In this document: in pieces, positions 24,928 to 34,704 of the stretch
Layout of the letters: the number at the start of each line of letters is the position of its first letter
Numbering within the stretch: position 1 is the first letter of the stretch
Assembly (NCBI RefSeq): GCF_026967935.1
Contig: NZ_JAPVBL010000001.1
Location: forward strand, 726,082-790,081
Source: Modestobacter sp. VKM Ac-2982
GTDB lineage: Bacteria > Actinomycetota > Actinomycetes > Mycobacteriales > Geodermatophilaceae
DNA: 64,000 nt
Direction: 5' to 3'
The notes under the pieces: generated by a model
What the model saw: the letters and a program-made list of their open reading frames with translations, nothing else
The model's database searches: none
Told to the model about the DNA's origin: nothing
Translations under genes and position numbers: made by a program

Positions 24928-25788
24928 TCAGCCGAAGATGCCGTCCGGCGGCGGGGGCGAGGGCTCGGCGACGGCGTCGGTCACCGGCACGGCCTGCCCG
25001 ACGAAGCGGTCCAGCTCCGCGTCGCTGACCACCCGGGAGGGCATCGGGTCACCGGCGCACCGGCGGGTGAGGCCGGCGATCGGCAGCTCGGCCGCCGACG
25101 CGACCGCCACGGTGTTGCCGAACCGGCGCCCGCGCAGCGTGCCGGGCTCGGCCAGCAGGGCCACGTGGCCGAAGACGGCCCGCAGGGTCGCGGCCTCGGC
25201 GCGGGCGAAGCGCAGCGGCGGACCGTCGGAGACGTTCCAGGCCGTCGTGCCGCCGGGGCGCAGCACCCGGGCCACGTCGGTGGCGAACTCCACGGTGGTC
25301 AGGTGGGCCGGGGTGCGGGCGCCGGCGAAGACGTCGACCAGGACGACGTCGGCGCTGGCGTCGGGCAGCGCGGCCAGCCCGGCCCGGGCGTCGATTCCCC
25401 GGACCCGGACGCGGGCGTTCCGGGGCAGTGGCAGCTCGCGGCGCACCAGTTCGGTGAGCGCCTCGTCGAGCTCCATCACCCGCTGCGCGGACCCCGGCCG
25501 GGTCGCCGCCACGTAGCGGGGCAACGTCAGCGCGCCCCCGCCCAGGTGCACGACGTCCAGCGGCCGGCCGGGGTCGGCGACCAGGTCCAGCACGTGGCCC
25601 ATCCGCCGCACGTACTCGAACTCCAGGTACGTCGGGTCGGTCAGGTCGACGTGCGACTGCGGCGTGCCGTTGACCAGCAGCTGCCAGGCGCCGTCCCGGT
25701 CGGCGTCCGCGAGCAGCTCCGCCGTCCCCCCGCCCACCTCGGTGGCGCCCGGCAGGGCGGTGAGGTGAGCGCGGTCGCGCCGGCCCAC
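24928..25788 (-). CDS. Spermidine synthase-like methyltransferase-fold protein
   Basis: A 286-residue Rossmann protein related to polyamine aminopropyltransferases. Visible are LEFEYVRRMGHVLDL (N-terminal hairpin region), the binding motif VVHLGGGALTLPRYVAA (about 80-96), the acidic VMELDEAL and DVVLVDVFAGARTP. The catalytic acidic residues of true spermidine synthases are only partly conserved, so polyamine synthesis is unproven; many actinobacterial members lack a known substrate. GTG 25788 lies 2 bp after the stop of the preceding minus-strand gene, giving an operon of three. Confidence 0.8.
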   Translation of the reverse strand: MGRRDRAHLTALPGATEVGGGTAELLADADRDGAWQLLVNGTPQSHVDLTDPTYLEFEYVRRMGHVLDLVADPGRPLDVVHLGGGALTLPRYVAATRPGSAQRVMELDEALTELVRRELPLPRNARVRVRGIDARAGLAALPDASADVVLVDVFAGARTPAHLTTVEFATDVARVLRPGGTTAWNVSDGPPLRFARAEAATLRAVFGHVALLAEPGTLRGRRFGNTVAVASAAELPIAGLTRRCAGDPMPSRVVSDAELDRFVGQAVPVTDAVAEPSPPPPDGIFG

Positions 25789-25790
25789 GG

Positions 25791-26588
25791 TCAGCGCCCC
25801 CGCAGCAGGGCCTCGGCGGCCCGGTCGCCGTGCACCGTCACCTCGGCCGGACGGCCCCACAGCCGCAGCAGCAGCTGGCCGGCCGTGCCGGACAGCTGGG
25901 CGTCGGCGTCCGCGGTGGCGCCGTCGGTGCACCGGACGGCGCCGTCGGTCACCTCCACGGTCCAGTCGCGGTCCAGGTCGGTCGCGGTGACGCCGACCGA
26001 CGCCCGGGCGGAGACCAGCGGGGCGGTGTGCTGCCAGCGGGGGAGGACGACGGCCAGCAGCTCGTCGACCCCGTCACCGGCCAGCACCGGGTCGACCGGG
26101 GCGTGGTCCAGGGACGCGGCTGCCTCCAGGTCCTGCCGGTGGACGGTGTGCTCGTGCGCCTGCCGCCGGGCCCAGTCGCGCGCGGTGTGGGTGGCGGCCG
26201 GGCTCATGTGCCAGGCGGGTGCGTCCGGGTCGGTGGTGCGCAGCGTGGCGACCAGCTCGGTGAGGCCCAGGGCGTACCAGCCGTGCAGGTCGTCGTGCGG
26301 CGGGGTGATGCCGCTGGAGGAGCCCGGTGCGCGGGTGTGGCCGGCCCGCAGGATCCCGGTGACCCAGCGGTGCACCGCGCCGAGGTGGGCGATCAGGTCG
26401 CGGGCGGTCCAGCCGGCCACCCAGGGCACCTCGGTCTGCAGGCCCCCGGCGACCGGGGTGCGCCCGGCGTCCAGTTCCTGGGCGAGCACGCCGATCCGCT
26501 CGCCGTCCTGCACGACGGCGGCGATGCACCGGTCGTGCAGCTCGTCGGGGGTCAGCGGGGGAGCGGGCACCACGTCATCGTGCCGCAC
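25791..26588 (-). CDS. Maleylpyruvate isomerase/DinB-like mycothiol-dependent protein
   Basis: A 265-residue protein of the actinobacterial family of mycothiol-dependent maleylpyruvate isomerase homologues. The N-terminal DinB-like four-helix bundle has the metal-binding histidines in DLIAHLGAVHRWVTG and RQAHEHTVHRQDLE. A C-terminal domain of about 80 residues ends in QLSGTAGQLLLRLWGR. It could carry out a thiol-dependent isomerisation, conjugation or transferase reaction; the substrate is unknown. GTG 26588 is 8 bp after the previous stop; GTG 26573 is an alternative. Confidence 0.8.
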   Translation of the reverse strand: MRHDDVVPAPPLTPDELHDRCIAAVVQDGERIGVLAQELDAGRTPVAGGLQTEVPWVAGWTARDLIAHLGAVHRWVTGILRAGHTRAPGSSSGITPPHDDLHGWYALGLTELVATLRTTDPDAPAWHMSPAATHTARDWARRQAHEHTVHRQDLEAAASLDHAPVDPVLAGDGVDELLAVVLPRWQHTAPLVSARASVGVTATDLDRDWTVEVTDGAVRCTDGATADADAQLSGTAGQLLLRLWGRPAEVTVHGDRAAEALLRGR

Positions 26589-26596
26589 GGGGCGGG

Positions 26597-27442
26597 TCAG
26601 GTCGGCGCGACCGCCGACCAGCGGACGCTGACCTCGCCGTGCTTCCACCGTCGGGGCGGGCCCACCAGCGGCCAGCCGTCGTCGGCCAGCGTCTCGACCG
26701 CGGCGGCCCAGCGCTGCCGGGGGCCGAACGTCGACAGCCCGGCCGCCGAGGCCCAGGCGCGGTCGAAGGCGGTGAGGAAGGCGTGCACCGGCTGGCCGGG
26801 GACGTTGCGGTGGATCAGCGCCTTGGGGAGCCGCTCGGCCAGGTCGGAGGGGCGCTCCAGGTCCGACACCCGGGCGGCGAGGGTCAGGGTGAGCGGGCCG
26901 TCCTCGTCCAGGGCCACCCAGGTCGACCGTCGTCCCCACTCGTCGCAGGTGCCCTCGACCAGCAGGCCCCCGGGCGCCAGCGCGGCGCGCATGGTGTCCC
27001 AGGCTCGGCCGGCGGACTCCTCGTCGTACTGGCGCAGCACGTTGAACGCCCGCACCAGCACCGGCTGCAGCCCGGCCAGCTCGAAGCCGCCCACCCGGAA
27101 GTCCACCCGTGGCGGGTCGCGGTCGGCGGCCACGGCGGCCACCCGCTCGGGGTCGATCTCCAGCCCGACCACCTCCAGCCGGTCGACCTCCGGGGCGAGC
27201 CGGTCGACCAGCTCCAGGGTGGTCACCGCCGACGCCCCGTAGCCCAGGTCGACGACCAGCGGCCGGGCGGCGTCGCGCAGCCGGGCGACCTGGGTGGCGA
27301 CCAGCCAGCGGTCGACCCGGCGCAGCCGGTTCGCGTTCGTGGTGCCGCGGGTCGGCAGGCCGAGGGCGCGAGCGCGGCCGGCGGCCAGTCGGGGGGCCTT
27401 GCGGACGGGTGGCAGCGACGCACGCTGGGTGTGGTCGCTCAC
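26597..27442 (-). CDS. Class I SAM-dependent methyltransferase-like protein
   Basis: A 281-residue protein with a SAM-binding Rossmann core. Motif I appears as LVVDLGYGASAVTTLEL (about 62-78) with a following acidic EIDPERV, then ALAPGGLLVEGTCDEWGRR as the post-IV region. It lies divergent from murB, as similar methyltransferase-like genes do in other actinobacteria. No substrate can be named. TAACCT lies 8 nt before the GTG, close to leaderless spacing. Confidence 0.78.
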   Translation of the reverse strand: MSDHTQRASLPPVRKAPRLAAGRARALGLPTRGTTNANRLRRVDRWLVATQVARLRDAARPLVVDLGYGASAVTTLELVDRLAPEVDRLEVVGLEIDPERVAAVAADRDPPRVDFRVGGFELAGLQPVLVRAFNVLRQYDEESAGRAWDTMRAALAPGGLLVEGTCDEWGRRSTWVALDEDGPLTLTLAARVSDLERPSDLAERLPKALIHRNVPGQPVHAFLTAFDRAWASAAGLSTFGPRQRWAAAVETLADDGWPLVGPPRRWKHGEVSVRWSAVAPT

Positions 27443-27450
27443 GGTGCACG

Positions 27451-27476
27451 AGGTTAGCCGTGGCGCCGATTACGGT
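27451..27476. promoter_or_regulatory. Divergent promoter pair, methyltransferase and murB
   Basis: TAACCT on the minus strand (27451-27456), 8 nt before the methyltransferase GTG, and TACGGT on the plus strand (27471-27476), 6 nt before the murB GTG. The two -10 boxes are only 14 bp apart, so the two promoters overlap. Confidence 0.6.
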
Positions 27477-27482
27477 GGTCCC

Positions 27483-28517
27483 GTGCAGGTACGCCACGAC
27501 GCCCGGCTGGCGGACCTGACGACCCTCGGGGTCGGCGGTCCGATCGAGCGCCTGGTCGAGGTCACCGGCCGCGACGAGCTGGTCGCCGCCGTCCGCGATG
27601 CCGATGACGCCGGCCGCCCGCTGCTGGTCCTCGGCGGCGGTTCGAACATCGTCGCCCCGGACGCCGGCTGGCCCGGCGACGTGGTGCTGGTGCGCACCCG
27701 GGGCATCGCGCGCCGGGACACCGCCGACGGGGTGGAGCTCGAGGTCGAGGCCGGCGAGCCCTGGGACGACCTGGTCGCGCACACCGTGGGGCAGCAGCTG
27801 GCCGGGATGGAGGCGCTGTCGGGCATCCCCGGCTCGACCGGCGCCACCCCGGTGCAGAACGTCGGTGCCTACGGCCAGGAGGTCGCGGCGCTGATCACCT
27901 CGGTGCGGGTGTACGACCGGTCCGCCGGGGCCGAGCGGGTGTTCCTCCCCGCCGAGCTGGGCTTCGCCTACCGGGACAGCCGGCTCAAGCAGCAGCCCGG
28001 CGCGTACGTGGTCCTCGCGGTGACGTTCCTGCTGCGGGCCTCGGCGCAGTCGAGCCCGGTCAGCTACGCCGAGCTGGCCAAGACGCTCGGCGTCGAGCTG
28101 GGCGAGACCGCCCCGCTGGCCGCGGTGCGGGACGCCGTCCTGACCCTGCGCCGCGGCAAGGGGATGGTCTGGGACCCGGCCGACCCCGACTCGCGCAGCG
28201 CCGGGTCGTTCTTCACCAACCCGGTCGTGCCGGTCGGCACCGCGGTGCCCGAGTGCCCGTCCTGGCCGGCCGGGATCGGTGCCGACGGGGCCGCGCAGGT
28301 GAAGCTGAGCGCCGCCTGGCTGGTGCAGCACTCCGGCTACGGCCGGGGCACCCGCGCCGGGAAGGTCGGGACGTCGTCGCGGCACAGCCTGGCGCTGACC
28401 ACCGAGCCCGGCGCCACCGCCGCGGAGCTGATGGCCTTCGCCGACCGGGTGGTGGCCGCGGTGCGGGAGCAGTTCGGCGTCACCCTGGTGCCCGAGCCGA
28501 CCGCGGTGCGCGCGTGA
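27483..28517 (+). CDS. murB: UDP-N-acetylenolpyruvoylglucosamine reductase MurB
   Basis: FAD/NADPH enzyme of peptidoglycan precursor synthesis, 344 residues. It shows the N-terminal TTLGVGGP, the FAD-binding LVLGGGSNIV and IPGSTGATPVQNVGAYGQEV, the catalytic serine region SAGSFFTNPVV (about 239-249) and the C-terminal glutamate in VPEPTAVRA. The GTG start is supported by TACGGT 6 nt upstream. The next small gene overlaps its stop (GTGA). Confidence 0.95.
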   Translation: MQVRHDARLADLTTLGVGGPIERLVEVTGRDELVAAVRDADDAGRPLLVLGGGSNIVAPDAGWPGDVVLVRTRGIARRDTADGVELEVEAGEPWDDLVAHTVGQQLAGMEALSGIPGSTGATPVQNVGAYGQEVAALITSVRVYDRSAGAERVFLPAELGFAYRDSRLKQQPGAYVVLAVTFLLRASAQSSPVSYAELAKTLGVELGETAPLAAVRDAVLTLRRGKGMVWDPADPDSRSAGSFFTNPVVPVGTAVPECPSWPAGIGADGAAQVKLSAAWLVQHSGYGRGTRAGKVGTSSRHSLALTTEPGATAAELMAFADRVVAAVREQFGVTLVPEPTAVRA

Positions 28518-28789
28518 GGCCGGACGAGTCGCTGCAGCTGGGCGCCCTCTACGACGCGCTGCGCACACCCGCGCCGATGCCGGCCGACCCCGCCCAGCTG
28601 ACCGGCTGGATGGCTCGCGTGGAGGCCGACGCCGCACTGACCGGGCTGATCGCCCGGGTGCTGAACTCCGGCACCGCCACCACGGCCGAGGTCACCGACG
28701 CCCAGACGCTGTTCGAGAAGAGCGGCACCGCCGCCGACCCGGCGCGGGTGACCCGCGCCTACGACGTCCTGCACCGCAACGCGGAGTAG
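28514..28789 (+). CDS. Small protein of unknown function coupled to murB
   Basis: A 91-residue soluble protein, mostly helical ([47 protein letters not shown]). GTG 28514 overlaps the murB stop by 4 bp, so it is translated after murB. I do not recognise the family and see no metal or nucleotide motif. Confidence 0.65.
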   Translation: MRPDESLQLGALYDALRTPAPMPADPAQLTGWMARVEADAALTGLIARVLNSGTATTAEVTDAQTLFEKSGTAADPARVTRAYDVLHRNAE

Positions 28790-28820
28790 CCCCCCGGTCC
28801 GGGCTCACGAGGGGGCGGCC

Positions 28821-29603
28821 TCACTCCTCGCGGTGCACCTTGTGCTGGGCGGCCTGAGCCCGGGGGCGGACGACGAGCAGGTCGACGTTCACGTGGTGCG
28901 GCCGGGTGACCGCCCAGGCGATGCAGTCGGCGACGTCCGCGGCGACCAGCGGCTCGCGCACCCCCCGGTAGACGGCGTCGGCCTTCTCCTGCGACCTGGT
29001 GCGGTTGAGCGAGAACTCCTCGGTCTTGACCATCCCCGGCGCGATCTCGACCACCCGGACCGGCTCGGCCACGAGCTCCAGCCGCAGCGTCTCGACCAGC
29101 GTGTGCACCCCGTGCTTGGCCGCGGTGTAGCTCGCCCCGCCCTCGTAGCTGACCAGCCCGGCCGTCGAGCCGACGAACACCAGGTCGCCCGCGCCCGAGG
29201 CCCGCAACGCGGGCAGCAGCGCCGTGGTCACCCGCACGGTGCCGAGCACGTTGACGTCGTAGGTGCGCTGCCAGGAGTCCAGGTCGGCCTCGGCCACCGG
29301 GTTGCTGTCGAACGCCCCGCCGGCGTTGTTCACCAGCACGTCGACCCGGTCCAGCCCGGCGGCCAGCGCCGCGACGGACATGGGATCGGTCACGTCGAGC
29401 TGCACCGCGCGGCCGCCGATCCGCTCCGCGAGCTCGGTCAGCCGGTCGATGCGGCGGGCGGCCAGCACCACGGAGAAGCCGTCGGCCGCCAGCCGTTCCG
29501 CGGTCGCGGCGCCGATGCCGCTGGAGGCTCCGGTGACGACCGCGACGCGGCCCGACCCGGCGAAGGGCGTGCTGGTGGACGACGGGGCGACGGGGCTGGA
29601 CAT
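28821..29603 (-). CDS. Short-chain dehydrogenase/reductase (Rv0484c-like)
   Basis: A 260-residue classical SDR. It has the NADP-binding [13 protein letters not shown] (about 24-36), [11 protein letters not shown], a catalytic Ser in [15 protein letters not shown] and the YxxxK motif in YTAAKHGVH, followed by IAPGMVKTE. An oxidoreductase with unknown substrate. It lies divergent from mshA, as in mycobacteria. A weak -10 (CAGGAT) lies 6 nt before the ATG. Confidence 0.9.
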   Translation of the reverse strand: MSSPVAPSSTSTPFAGSGRVAVVTGASSGIGAATAERLAADGFSVVLAARRIDRLTELAERIGGRAVQLDVTDPMSVAALAAGLDRVDVLVNNAGGAFDSNPVAEADLDSWQRTYDVNVLGTVRVTTALLPALRASGAGDLVFVGSTAGLVSYEGGASYTAAKHGVHTLVETLRLELVAEPVRVVEIAPGMVKTEEFSLNRTRSQEKADAVYRGVREPLVAADVADCIAWAVTRPHHVNVDLLVVRPRAQAAQHKVHREE

Positions 29604-29717
29604 GTGCCCATCCTGGCGCTGTTGCAGACTGGGACGACGACAGGGTGTCCCGACCGGGCCGCCTCAGCAGCCACGGCAGGCCACAGCGGCCCCAGGCGCC
29701 CGAGCGGGAGGAGCTCC

Positions 29718-31112
29718 GTGCCCGCTCGCCGCCATCCGCGCCAGCCCACGCCGTGGCGGGCCGGCGCCGCGCCCGAGCCGGCCGCGCCGGTGCTGCCCCG
29801 CCGGGTGGCGACCCTGTCGGTGCACACCAGCCCGCTGGAGCAGCCGGGCGCCGGTGACGCCGGGGGCATGAACGTCTACGTGGTCGAGGTGTCCCGCCGG
29901 CTGGCCGCCCGCGGGATCGCCGTTGACGTGTTCACCCGGGCGACCTCGAGCGAGCAGCCACCCGTGGTCGAGATGAGCCCGGGCGTGACCGTGCGGCACG
30001 TGAGCGCCGGACCGTTCGAGGGCCTGGGCAAGCAGGAGCTGCCCGCCCAGATGTGCGCCTTCACCGCCGCGGTGCTGCGCGAGGAGGCCCAGCACGAGCC
30101 GGGGCACTTCGACGTCGTCCACTCCCACTACTGGCTCTCCGGCCAGGTCGGCTGGCTGGCCCGCGACCGCTGGGGCGTGCCGCTGGTGCACTCGGCGCAC
30201 ACCCTGGCGAAGGTGAAGAACGCTGCGCTGGCCGAGGGGGACGAGCCCGAGCCGCGCACCCGGGTGATCGGTGAGGAGCAGGTCGTCGCCGAGGCCGACC
30301 GGCTGGTGGCCAACACCGCCGAGGAGGCCCGGCAGCTGGTCGACTTCTACGACGCCGACCCCCGTCGCACCCTGGTCATCCCGCCGGGCGTGGACCTGGA
30401 GTGCTTTCGGCCCGGCGACCGGCAGGCCGCCCGGGCGCGGGTCGGGGTGGCCCCGGACGCCGTCGTCCTGCTGTTCGTGGGCCGGATCCAGCCGCTCAAG
30501 GCCCCGGAGATGCTGCTGCACGCCGCGGCCCGGATGCTCGCTGCGGACCCGGCCCTGCGGAACCGGCTGGAGGTGCTGGTGGTCGGCGCGCCCAGCGGGT
30601 CGGGGCTGGCCGAACCGCAGCGGCTGCAGGAGCTGGCCGTCTCCCTCGGGGTCGCCGACGTGGTCCGCTTCCTGCCGCCGCAGGCCCCCGCGCAGCTCGC
30701 CGACCACTACCGGGCCGCCGACGTCGCCGTCGTCCCCAGCCACAACGAGTCCTTCGGCCTGGTCGCACTCGAGGCGCAGGCCTGCGGCACCCCGGTGGTC
30801 GCCGCCGCGGTCGGCGGGCTGCCCACCGCCGTGGACGACGGGGTCTCCGGGCTGCTGGTCGCCGGGCGCGACCCCGAGGACTACGCCGGCGCCGTCCGCC
30901 GGGTGCTGGTTCGCCGGGAGCTGTTGGCCGCCGGTGCCCGCCGGCACGCGGCTGCGTTCAGCTGGGACCGCACCACCGACTCCCTCGTCGAGGCCTACGC
31001 CGCGGCGATGACCGAGATGGGCCGGCGCCGGGTGCGCCCCGCCCACCGGGCCGCCGAGGCCGTGCGGGTGCTGACCGGGGGGAGCAGCCTGGGCGGTCGG
31101 GCTCGGCGATGA
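29718..31112 (+). CDS. mshA: D-inositol-3-phosphate glycosyltransferase MshA
   Basis: First committed enzyme of mycothiol synthesis, joining UDP-GlcNAc and inositol-3-phosphate. The 464-residue GT4 glycosyltransferase has the N-terminal [20 protein letters not shown] loop, [30 protein letters not shown] and the nucleotide-sugar motif [22 protein letters not shown] 29718 is fixed by GGGAGGAG 6-7 nt upstream; the open frame continuing upstream is not coding. The stop overlaps the YbjN gene start (ATGA). Confidence 0.95.
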   Translation: MPARRHPRQPTPWRAGAAPEPAAPVLPRRVATLSVHTSPLEQPGAGDAGGMNVYVVEVSRRLAARGIAVDVFTRATSSEQPPVVEMSPGVTVRHVSAGPFEGLGKQELPAQMCAFTAAVLREEAQHEPGHFDVVHSHYWLSGQVGWLARDRWGVPLVHSAHTLAKVKNAALAEGDEPEPRTRVIGEEQVVAEADRLVANTAEEARQLVDFYDADPRRTLVIPPGVDLECFRPGDRQAARARVGVAPDAVVLLFVGRIQPLKAPEMLLHAAARMLAADPALRNRLEVLVVGAPSGSGLAEPQRLQELAVSLGVADVVRFLPPQAPAQLADHYRAADVAVVPSHNESFGLVALEAQACGTPVVAAAVGGLPTAVDDGVSGLLVAGRDPEDYAGAVRRVLVRRELLAAGARRHAAAFSWDRTTDSLVEAYAAAMTEMGRRRVRPAHRAAEAVRVLTGGSSLGGRARR

Positions 31113-31624
31113 GCGAGCGCAGCCTCCCCGAACTCGACGCGGTCGTCGAGGAGACGCTGCGCGCCGCCGAACTGGAGCACGAGCACCCGGGTGTGGGCCG
31201 CTTCGTCGTCACGCTGCCCGGCACGAAGAAGCTGAAGACCGTGGTGGGGCTGACCATCGGGGCTCACGCGCTCACCGTCGAGGCCTTCGTCTGCCGGCAG
31301 CCCGACGAGAACCGCGAGCAGCTGTGGGCCTGGCTGCTGCAGCACAACGCGCGCAGCTACGGGGTGAGCTATTCGATCGACGGTGTGGGCGACGTGTACC
31401 TCACCGGCCGGCTCCCGCACGCGGTGATCACCCCGGAGGAGATCGACCGGCTGCTCGGCTCGGTGCTCACCTACGCCGACGACCACTTCAACACCATGCT
31501 GGAGATCGGCTTCGGCACCTCGATCCGCCGCGAGTGGGACTGGCGGGTCAAGCGCGGGGAGTCGCTGCGCAACCTGGAGGCCTTCGCAGCGTTCGCCGAC
31601 CCCGCCCGGCGCCCGCGCGAGTGA
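31109..31624 (+). CDS. YbjN-domain protein (Rv0487-like)
   Basis: A 171-residue protein with a YbjN/type III chaperone-like fold: [39 protein letters not shown] and [20 protein letters not shown]. YbjN proteins are thought to act as chaperone-like factors; no specific partner is known. It is coupled to mshA by a 4-bp overlap, the same order as in mycobacteria, which suggests a link to mycothiol or sugar metabolism without proof. Confidence 0.85.
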   Translation: MSERSLPELDAVVEETLRAAELEHEHPGVGRFVVTLPGTKKLKTVVGLTIGAHALTVEAFVCRQPDENREQLWAWLLQHNARSYGVSYSIDGVGDVYLTGRLPHAVITPEEIDRLLGSVLTYADDHFNTMLEIGFGTSIRREWDWRVKRGESLRNLEAFAAFADPARRPRE

Positions 31625-31634
31625 GCCGCCCCGC

Positions 31635-33194
31635 GTGAGCACCACCGAGCGCCCGGCACCGGCGACCGGCGAGCTGCCGGCGGGCTACGAGCGCCGCTGG
31701 TGGGTGCTCGGGACGATGATCGTCTGCCTGCTCATGGTGATCATGGGCAACACGATCCTGAACGTCGCGCTGCCCACCCTGCAGCGGGAGCTGGACGCCA
31801 CCCAGGGCGAGCTGCAGTGGGCCATCGACTCCTACATCCTGGTGTTCGCCGGGCTGCTGTTCAGCTGGGGCGTCATCGGTGACCGGATCGGCCGGCGCAA
31901 GGTGCTGCTGGCCGGGCTGACGATCTTCGCGCTCGGGTCGGTGCTGGCCGCCTCCAGCGACTCGGCGCTCGAGCTGATCGGCTGGCGGGCGCTGATGGGC
32001 GTCGGGGGCGCGGCGATCCAGCCGGCCACCCTCGCCGTGATCACCAACGTCTTCCCCGCCGGCGAGCGGGGCCGGGCGATCGGTCTGTGGGCGGGGGCCT
32101 CCGGGCTCGCGGTCGCCGGTGGGCCGCTGGCCGGTGGGCTGGTGCTGGAGCACTTCTGGTGGGGCGCGGTCTTCCTGCTCGGCGTCCCGGTGGCCGCCCT
32201 CGGCGCGGTCGGCGTGCTGACCGTCGTCCCCGAGTCCAGGGACCCCGACCCCGGCCGGCTCGACGTCCCCGGGGTGCTGCTGTCCATCGCCGCGCTGGTC
32301 GGGGTCGTCTACGGCATCATCCGCGGCGGCAGCGAGGGCTGGGGCGAGCTGCAGACCTGGGGGCCGCTGGCCGCCGGCGTCGTCCTGCTCGTCGTCTTCA
32401 TCTGGTGGCAGCGGCGCACCGCGCACCCGGCGCTGGACGTCTCGCTGTTCCGCAACCCCGCGTTCTCCGCGGCGGCAGGGGCGCTGGCGCTCAACTTCTT
32501 CGCCCTCCAGGGGGCGACGTTCTACCTCGTCTACTACCTCCAGGGCGTGCGCGGGTACTCCCCGCTGGAGAGCGGGGCCGCGCTGGTGCCGGTCGCCGTG
32601 GGCATCGCGCTGACCGCGCCGCGCACCTCGGGGCTGGCCCAGCGGTTCGGCGCCAAGGCCGTCTGCGCCACCGGCTTCACCCTGATCGCGCTCTCCTTCG
32701 CCGGCATCCAGCTGCTGGACGCCGACGCCCCGGTCTGGCTGGTGCTCGCCGATCTGGCGCTGCAGGGCATCGGCATGGGCGCGGTGATGGCCCCGGCGAC
32801 GGAGTCGATCATGTCCGTCGTCCCACGGGAGAAGGCCGGGGCCGGGGCCGCGGTGAACAACGCGGTGCGCCAGGTCGGCGGCGCGCTGGGGGTGGCGATC
32901 CTCGGCTCGGTGCTGGCCACCTCCTACGCCAACCGGCTCGGGGACGACGTCGAGGCCCTGCCCGCCGGGGCTCGGGACCAGGCCGGTGAGTCGATCGTGG
33001 CGACGCTGTCCGCCGTGGCGGACGCCGAGGCAGCCGGTGGGGAGACCGCGGCAGCGGCCGCGGCCGTCGTGGACCCGGCCCGGGAGGCGTTCGTGGGCGC
33101 CATGCACCTGACCGCCGTCGGCACCGCGGCCGCTGCGGTGATCGCCGCGGTCGTCGTCCTGCTCTGGCTCCCCGGCCGTCGCCCGGCAGCCTGA
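31635..33194 (+). CDS. MFS multidrug-type exporter (DHA2 family)
   Basis: A 519-residue transporter with about 14 membrane segments, the DHA2 count. Motif A (GDRIGRRKVLL, about 76-86), motif C-like GASGLAVAGGPLAGG (antiporter motif in helix V) and the helix-I NTILNVALPTLQREL segment are all present. It probably exports drugs or metabolites with proton exchange. GTG 31635 lies 11 bp after the YbjN stop, so it may be co-transcribed with mshA. Confidence 0.9.
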   Translation: MSTTERPAPATGELPAGYERRWWVLGTMIVCLLMVIMGNTILNVALPTLQRELDATQGELQWAIDSYILVFAGLLFSWGVIGDRIGRRKVLLAGLTIFALGSVLAASSDSALELIGWRALMGVGGAAIQPATLAVITNVFPAGERGRAIGLWAGASGLAVAGGPLAGGLVLEHFWWGAVFLLGVPVAALGAVGVLTVVPESRDPDPGRLDVPGVLLSIAALVGVVYGIIRGGSEGWGELQTWGPLAAGVVLLVVFIWWQRRTAHPALDVSLFRNPAFSAAAGALALNFFALQGATFYLVYYLQGVRGYSPLESGAALVPVAVGIALTAPRTSGLAQRFGAKAVCATGFTLIALSFAGIQLLDADAPVWLVLADLALQGIGMGAVMAPATESIMSVVPREKAGAGAAVNNAVRQVGGALGVAILGSVLATSYANRLGDDVEALPAGARDQAGESIVATLSAVADAEAAGGETAAAAAAVVDPAREAFVGAMHLTAVGTAAAAVIAAVVVLLWLPGRRPAA

Positions 33195-33404
33195 GCCCTT
33201 TCCCCTCGCGCGACCGGGTGTCACCCGCCCGGGCCCTGCCGGCTGCCCGGATCCGACACGCTCCGTCGAGGAGTGACCCGTCCCACGCCTGCTCGGGTGA
33301 CCCTCGACCGGACTGAACGGTATCTGTTGACCACGGAGCGTGTTGGCCGCCAGGGTCAGGGGTGAACGGCTGCGATCCCCGCGCCGCACTGCGAGGAGCT
33401 GCCC

Positions 33405-34652
33405 GTGTTCGACGCTGCCCGGCCCGTCCCCACCCGCCGCGACCCCTTCGCCCCGCTGCTGGAGAGCACCCGCGCGGAGATGATGCGGCGGCACGTCCGG
33501 GAGGGGATGGCCACGCACTCGGTGCCCACCGCCGGGGCACCCCAGCCGCTCACGGTGTTCGACGACGGCCGGACCCGGATCAACCTGGGCACCAACAACT
33601 ACCTCGGCCTGGCCGGCGACCCGCAGGTGGTCGAGGCCGCGGTCGACGCGCTGCGGCAGTACGGCACCAGTGCGGCCGGGAGCCGCATCCTCAACGGCAC
33701 CACCCGGCTGCACCTGACCCTGGAGCGGGAGCTCGCCGAGCACAGCGGCACCGAGGACGCGGTGCTGACCTCCGCCGGCGTCAACGCCAACGCCGCCATC
33801 CTGTCCACGATCGGTGCTCCCGGCGACGTGCTCCTCGTCGACGCGCACGCGCACGCCAGCCTGCACGCCGCCGCAGCGGCCAGCCGGGGCACCGTGCTGC
33901 GGTTCACGCACAACTCGGTGGCGTCGCTGGAGCGGCGGCTGGGGCGTCTGGACCCCGAGGCCGGGGCCGTCGTGGTCGTCGACGGCGTCTACTCGATGAG
34001 CGGGGAGTCAGCTCCGCTGGCGGCGATCGCCGGCCTCTGCGGGCGGTTCTCCGCCCGGCTGGTGGTCGACGAGGCGCACGGGCTCGGCGTGCTCGGGGCG
34101 AACGGCCGGGGCGCCGCCGAGGCCGCCGGCGTCCTGGACCGGGTCGACGCGGTCACCGTGGCGTTCAGCAAGTCGCTGGCCAGCGTCGGCGGTGCGGTGC
34201 TGACCTCCCGGGCGGTGGCGGACGGCATCCGGGCCTCGGCGATGCCCTACATCTTCAGCGCCGCCAACGCCCCGACGGCGGTCGCCGCCGCGCTCGCCGC
34301 CCTCCGCGTGCTGCGCCGGGAGCCGGAGCGGATGCAGCGCCTGCGGGACAACAGCGACCTGCTGCGCCGGGTGCTCACCGAGCACGGCGCACCGCCGCTG
34401 CCCGGCAAGGGCGCCGTCATCGCCGTCCGCACCGGGGAGGACGAGGCGACCCGCCGCGCATGGGCCGCGGCCCACGAGTCCGGGGTCTACACCAACGCGG
34501 TCAGCTACCCGGCCGTCCCGCGCGGGCAGGGCGTGCTGCGCCTGGCGGTCATGGCCACGCACACCGACGAGCAGCTGCGCCGGGCCGGGGAGCTGGTGGC
34601 CGACGCCGTCCGCGGGGTGCGCACCGCGGAGCTGGCCGGCGCGATGGCCTGA
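33405..34652 (+). CDS. Alpha-oxoamine synthase (AONS/KBL/SPT-like)
   Basis: A 415-residue PLP-dependent acyl-CoA:amino acid synthase. The family features are [14 protein letters not shown] near the N-terminus, [25 protein letters not shown] and the PLP lysine K256 in [12 protein letters not shown]. Relatives make 8-amino-7-oxononanoate (BioF), 2-amino-3-ketobutyrate (Kbl) or 3-ketosphinganine (Spt); the sequence alone does not decide. The N-terminal 40-residue extension and the lack of biotin or threonine genes nearby leave room for a lipid (sphingoid-like) role. GTG 33405 is preceded by GAGGAG. Confidence 0.82.
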   Translation: MFDAARPVPTRRDPFAPLLESTRAEMMRRHVREGMATHSVPTAGAPQPLTVFDDGRTRINLGTNNYLGLAGDPQVVEAAVDALRQYGTSAAGSRILNGTTRLHLTLERELAEHSGTEDAVLTSAGVNANAAILSTIGAPGDVLLVDAHAHASLHAAAAASRGTVLRFTHNSVASLERRLGRLDPEAGAVVVVDGVYSMSGESAPLAAIAGLCGRFSARLVVDEAHGLGVLGANGRGAAEAAGVLDRVDAVTVAFSKSLASVGGAVLTSRAVADGIRASAMPYIFSAANAPTAVAAALAALRVLRREPERMQRLRDNSDLLRRVLTEHGAPPLPGKGAVIAVRTGEDEATRRAWAAAHESGVYTNAVSYPAVPRGQGVLRLAVMATHTDEQLRRAGELVADAVRGVRTAELAGAMA

Positions 34653-34704
34653 GGCCGCCGGACTGCCGTGCACGGGCCGGATGGGGGTCGGGCAGGATGG
34701 CCGT

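Noticed and set aside
25791-28637. Very long minus-strand open frame across the methyltransferase and murB genes
   Set aside because: It is a by-product of high GC. Only its 3' third (25791-26588) has a real protein family; the rest is antisense to, or out of frame with, recognisable genes.
33360-33380. Single GTTCACC unit before the oxoamine synthase as a PHO box
   Set aside because: Only one unit on the minus strand, without an 11-bp partner.
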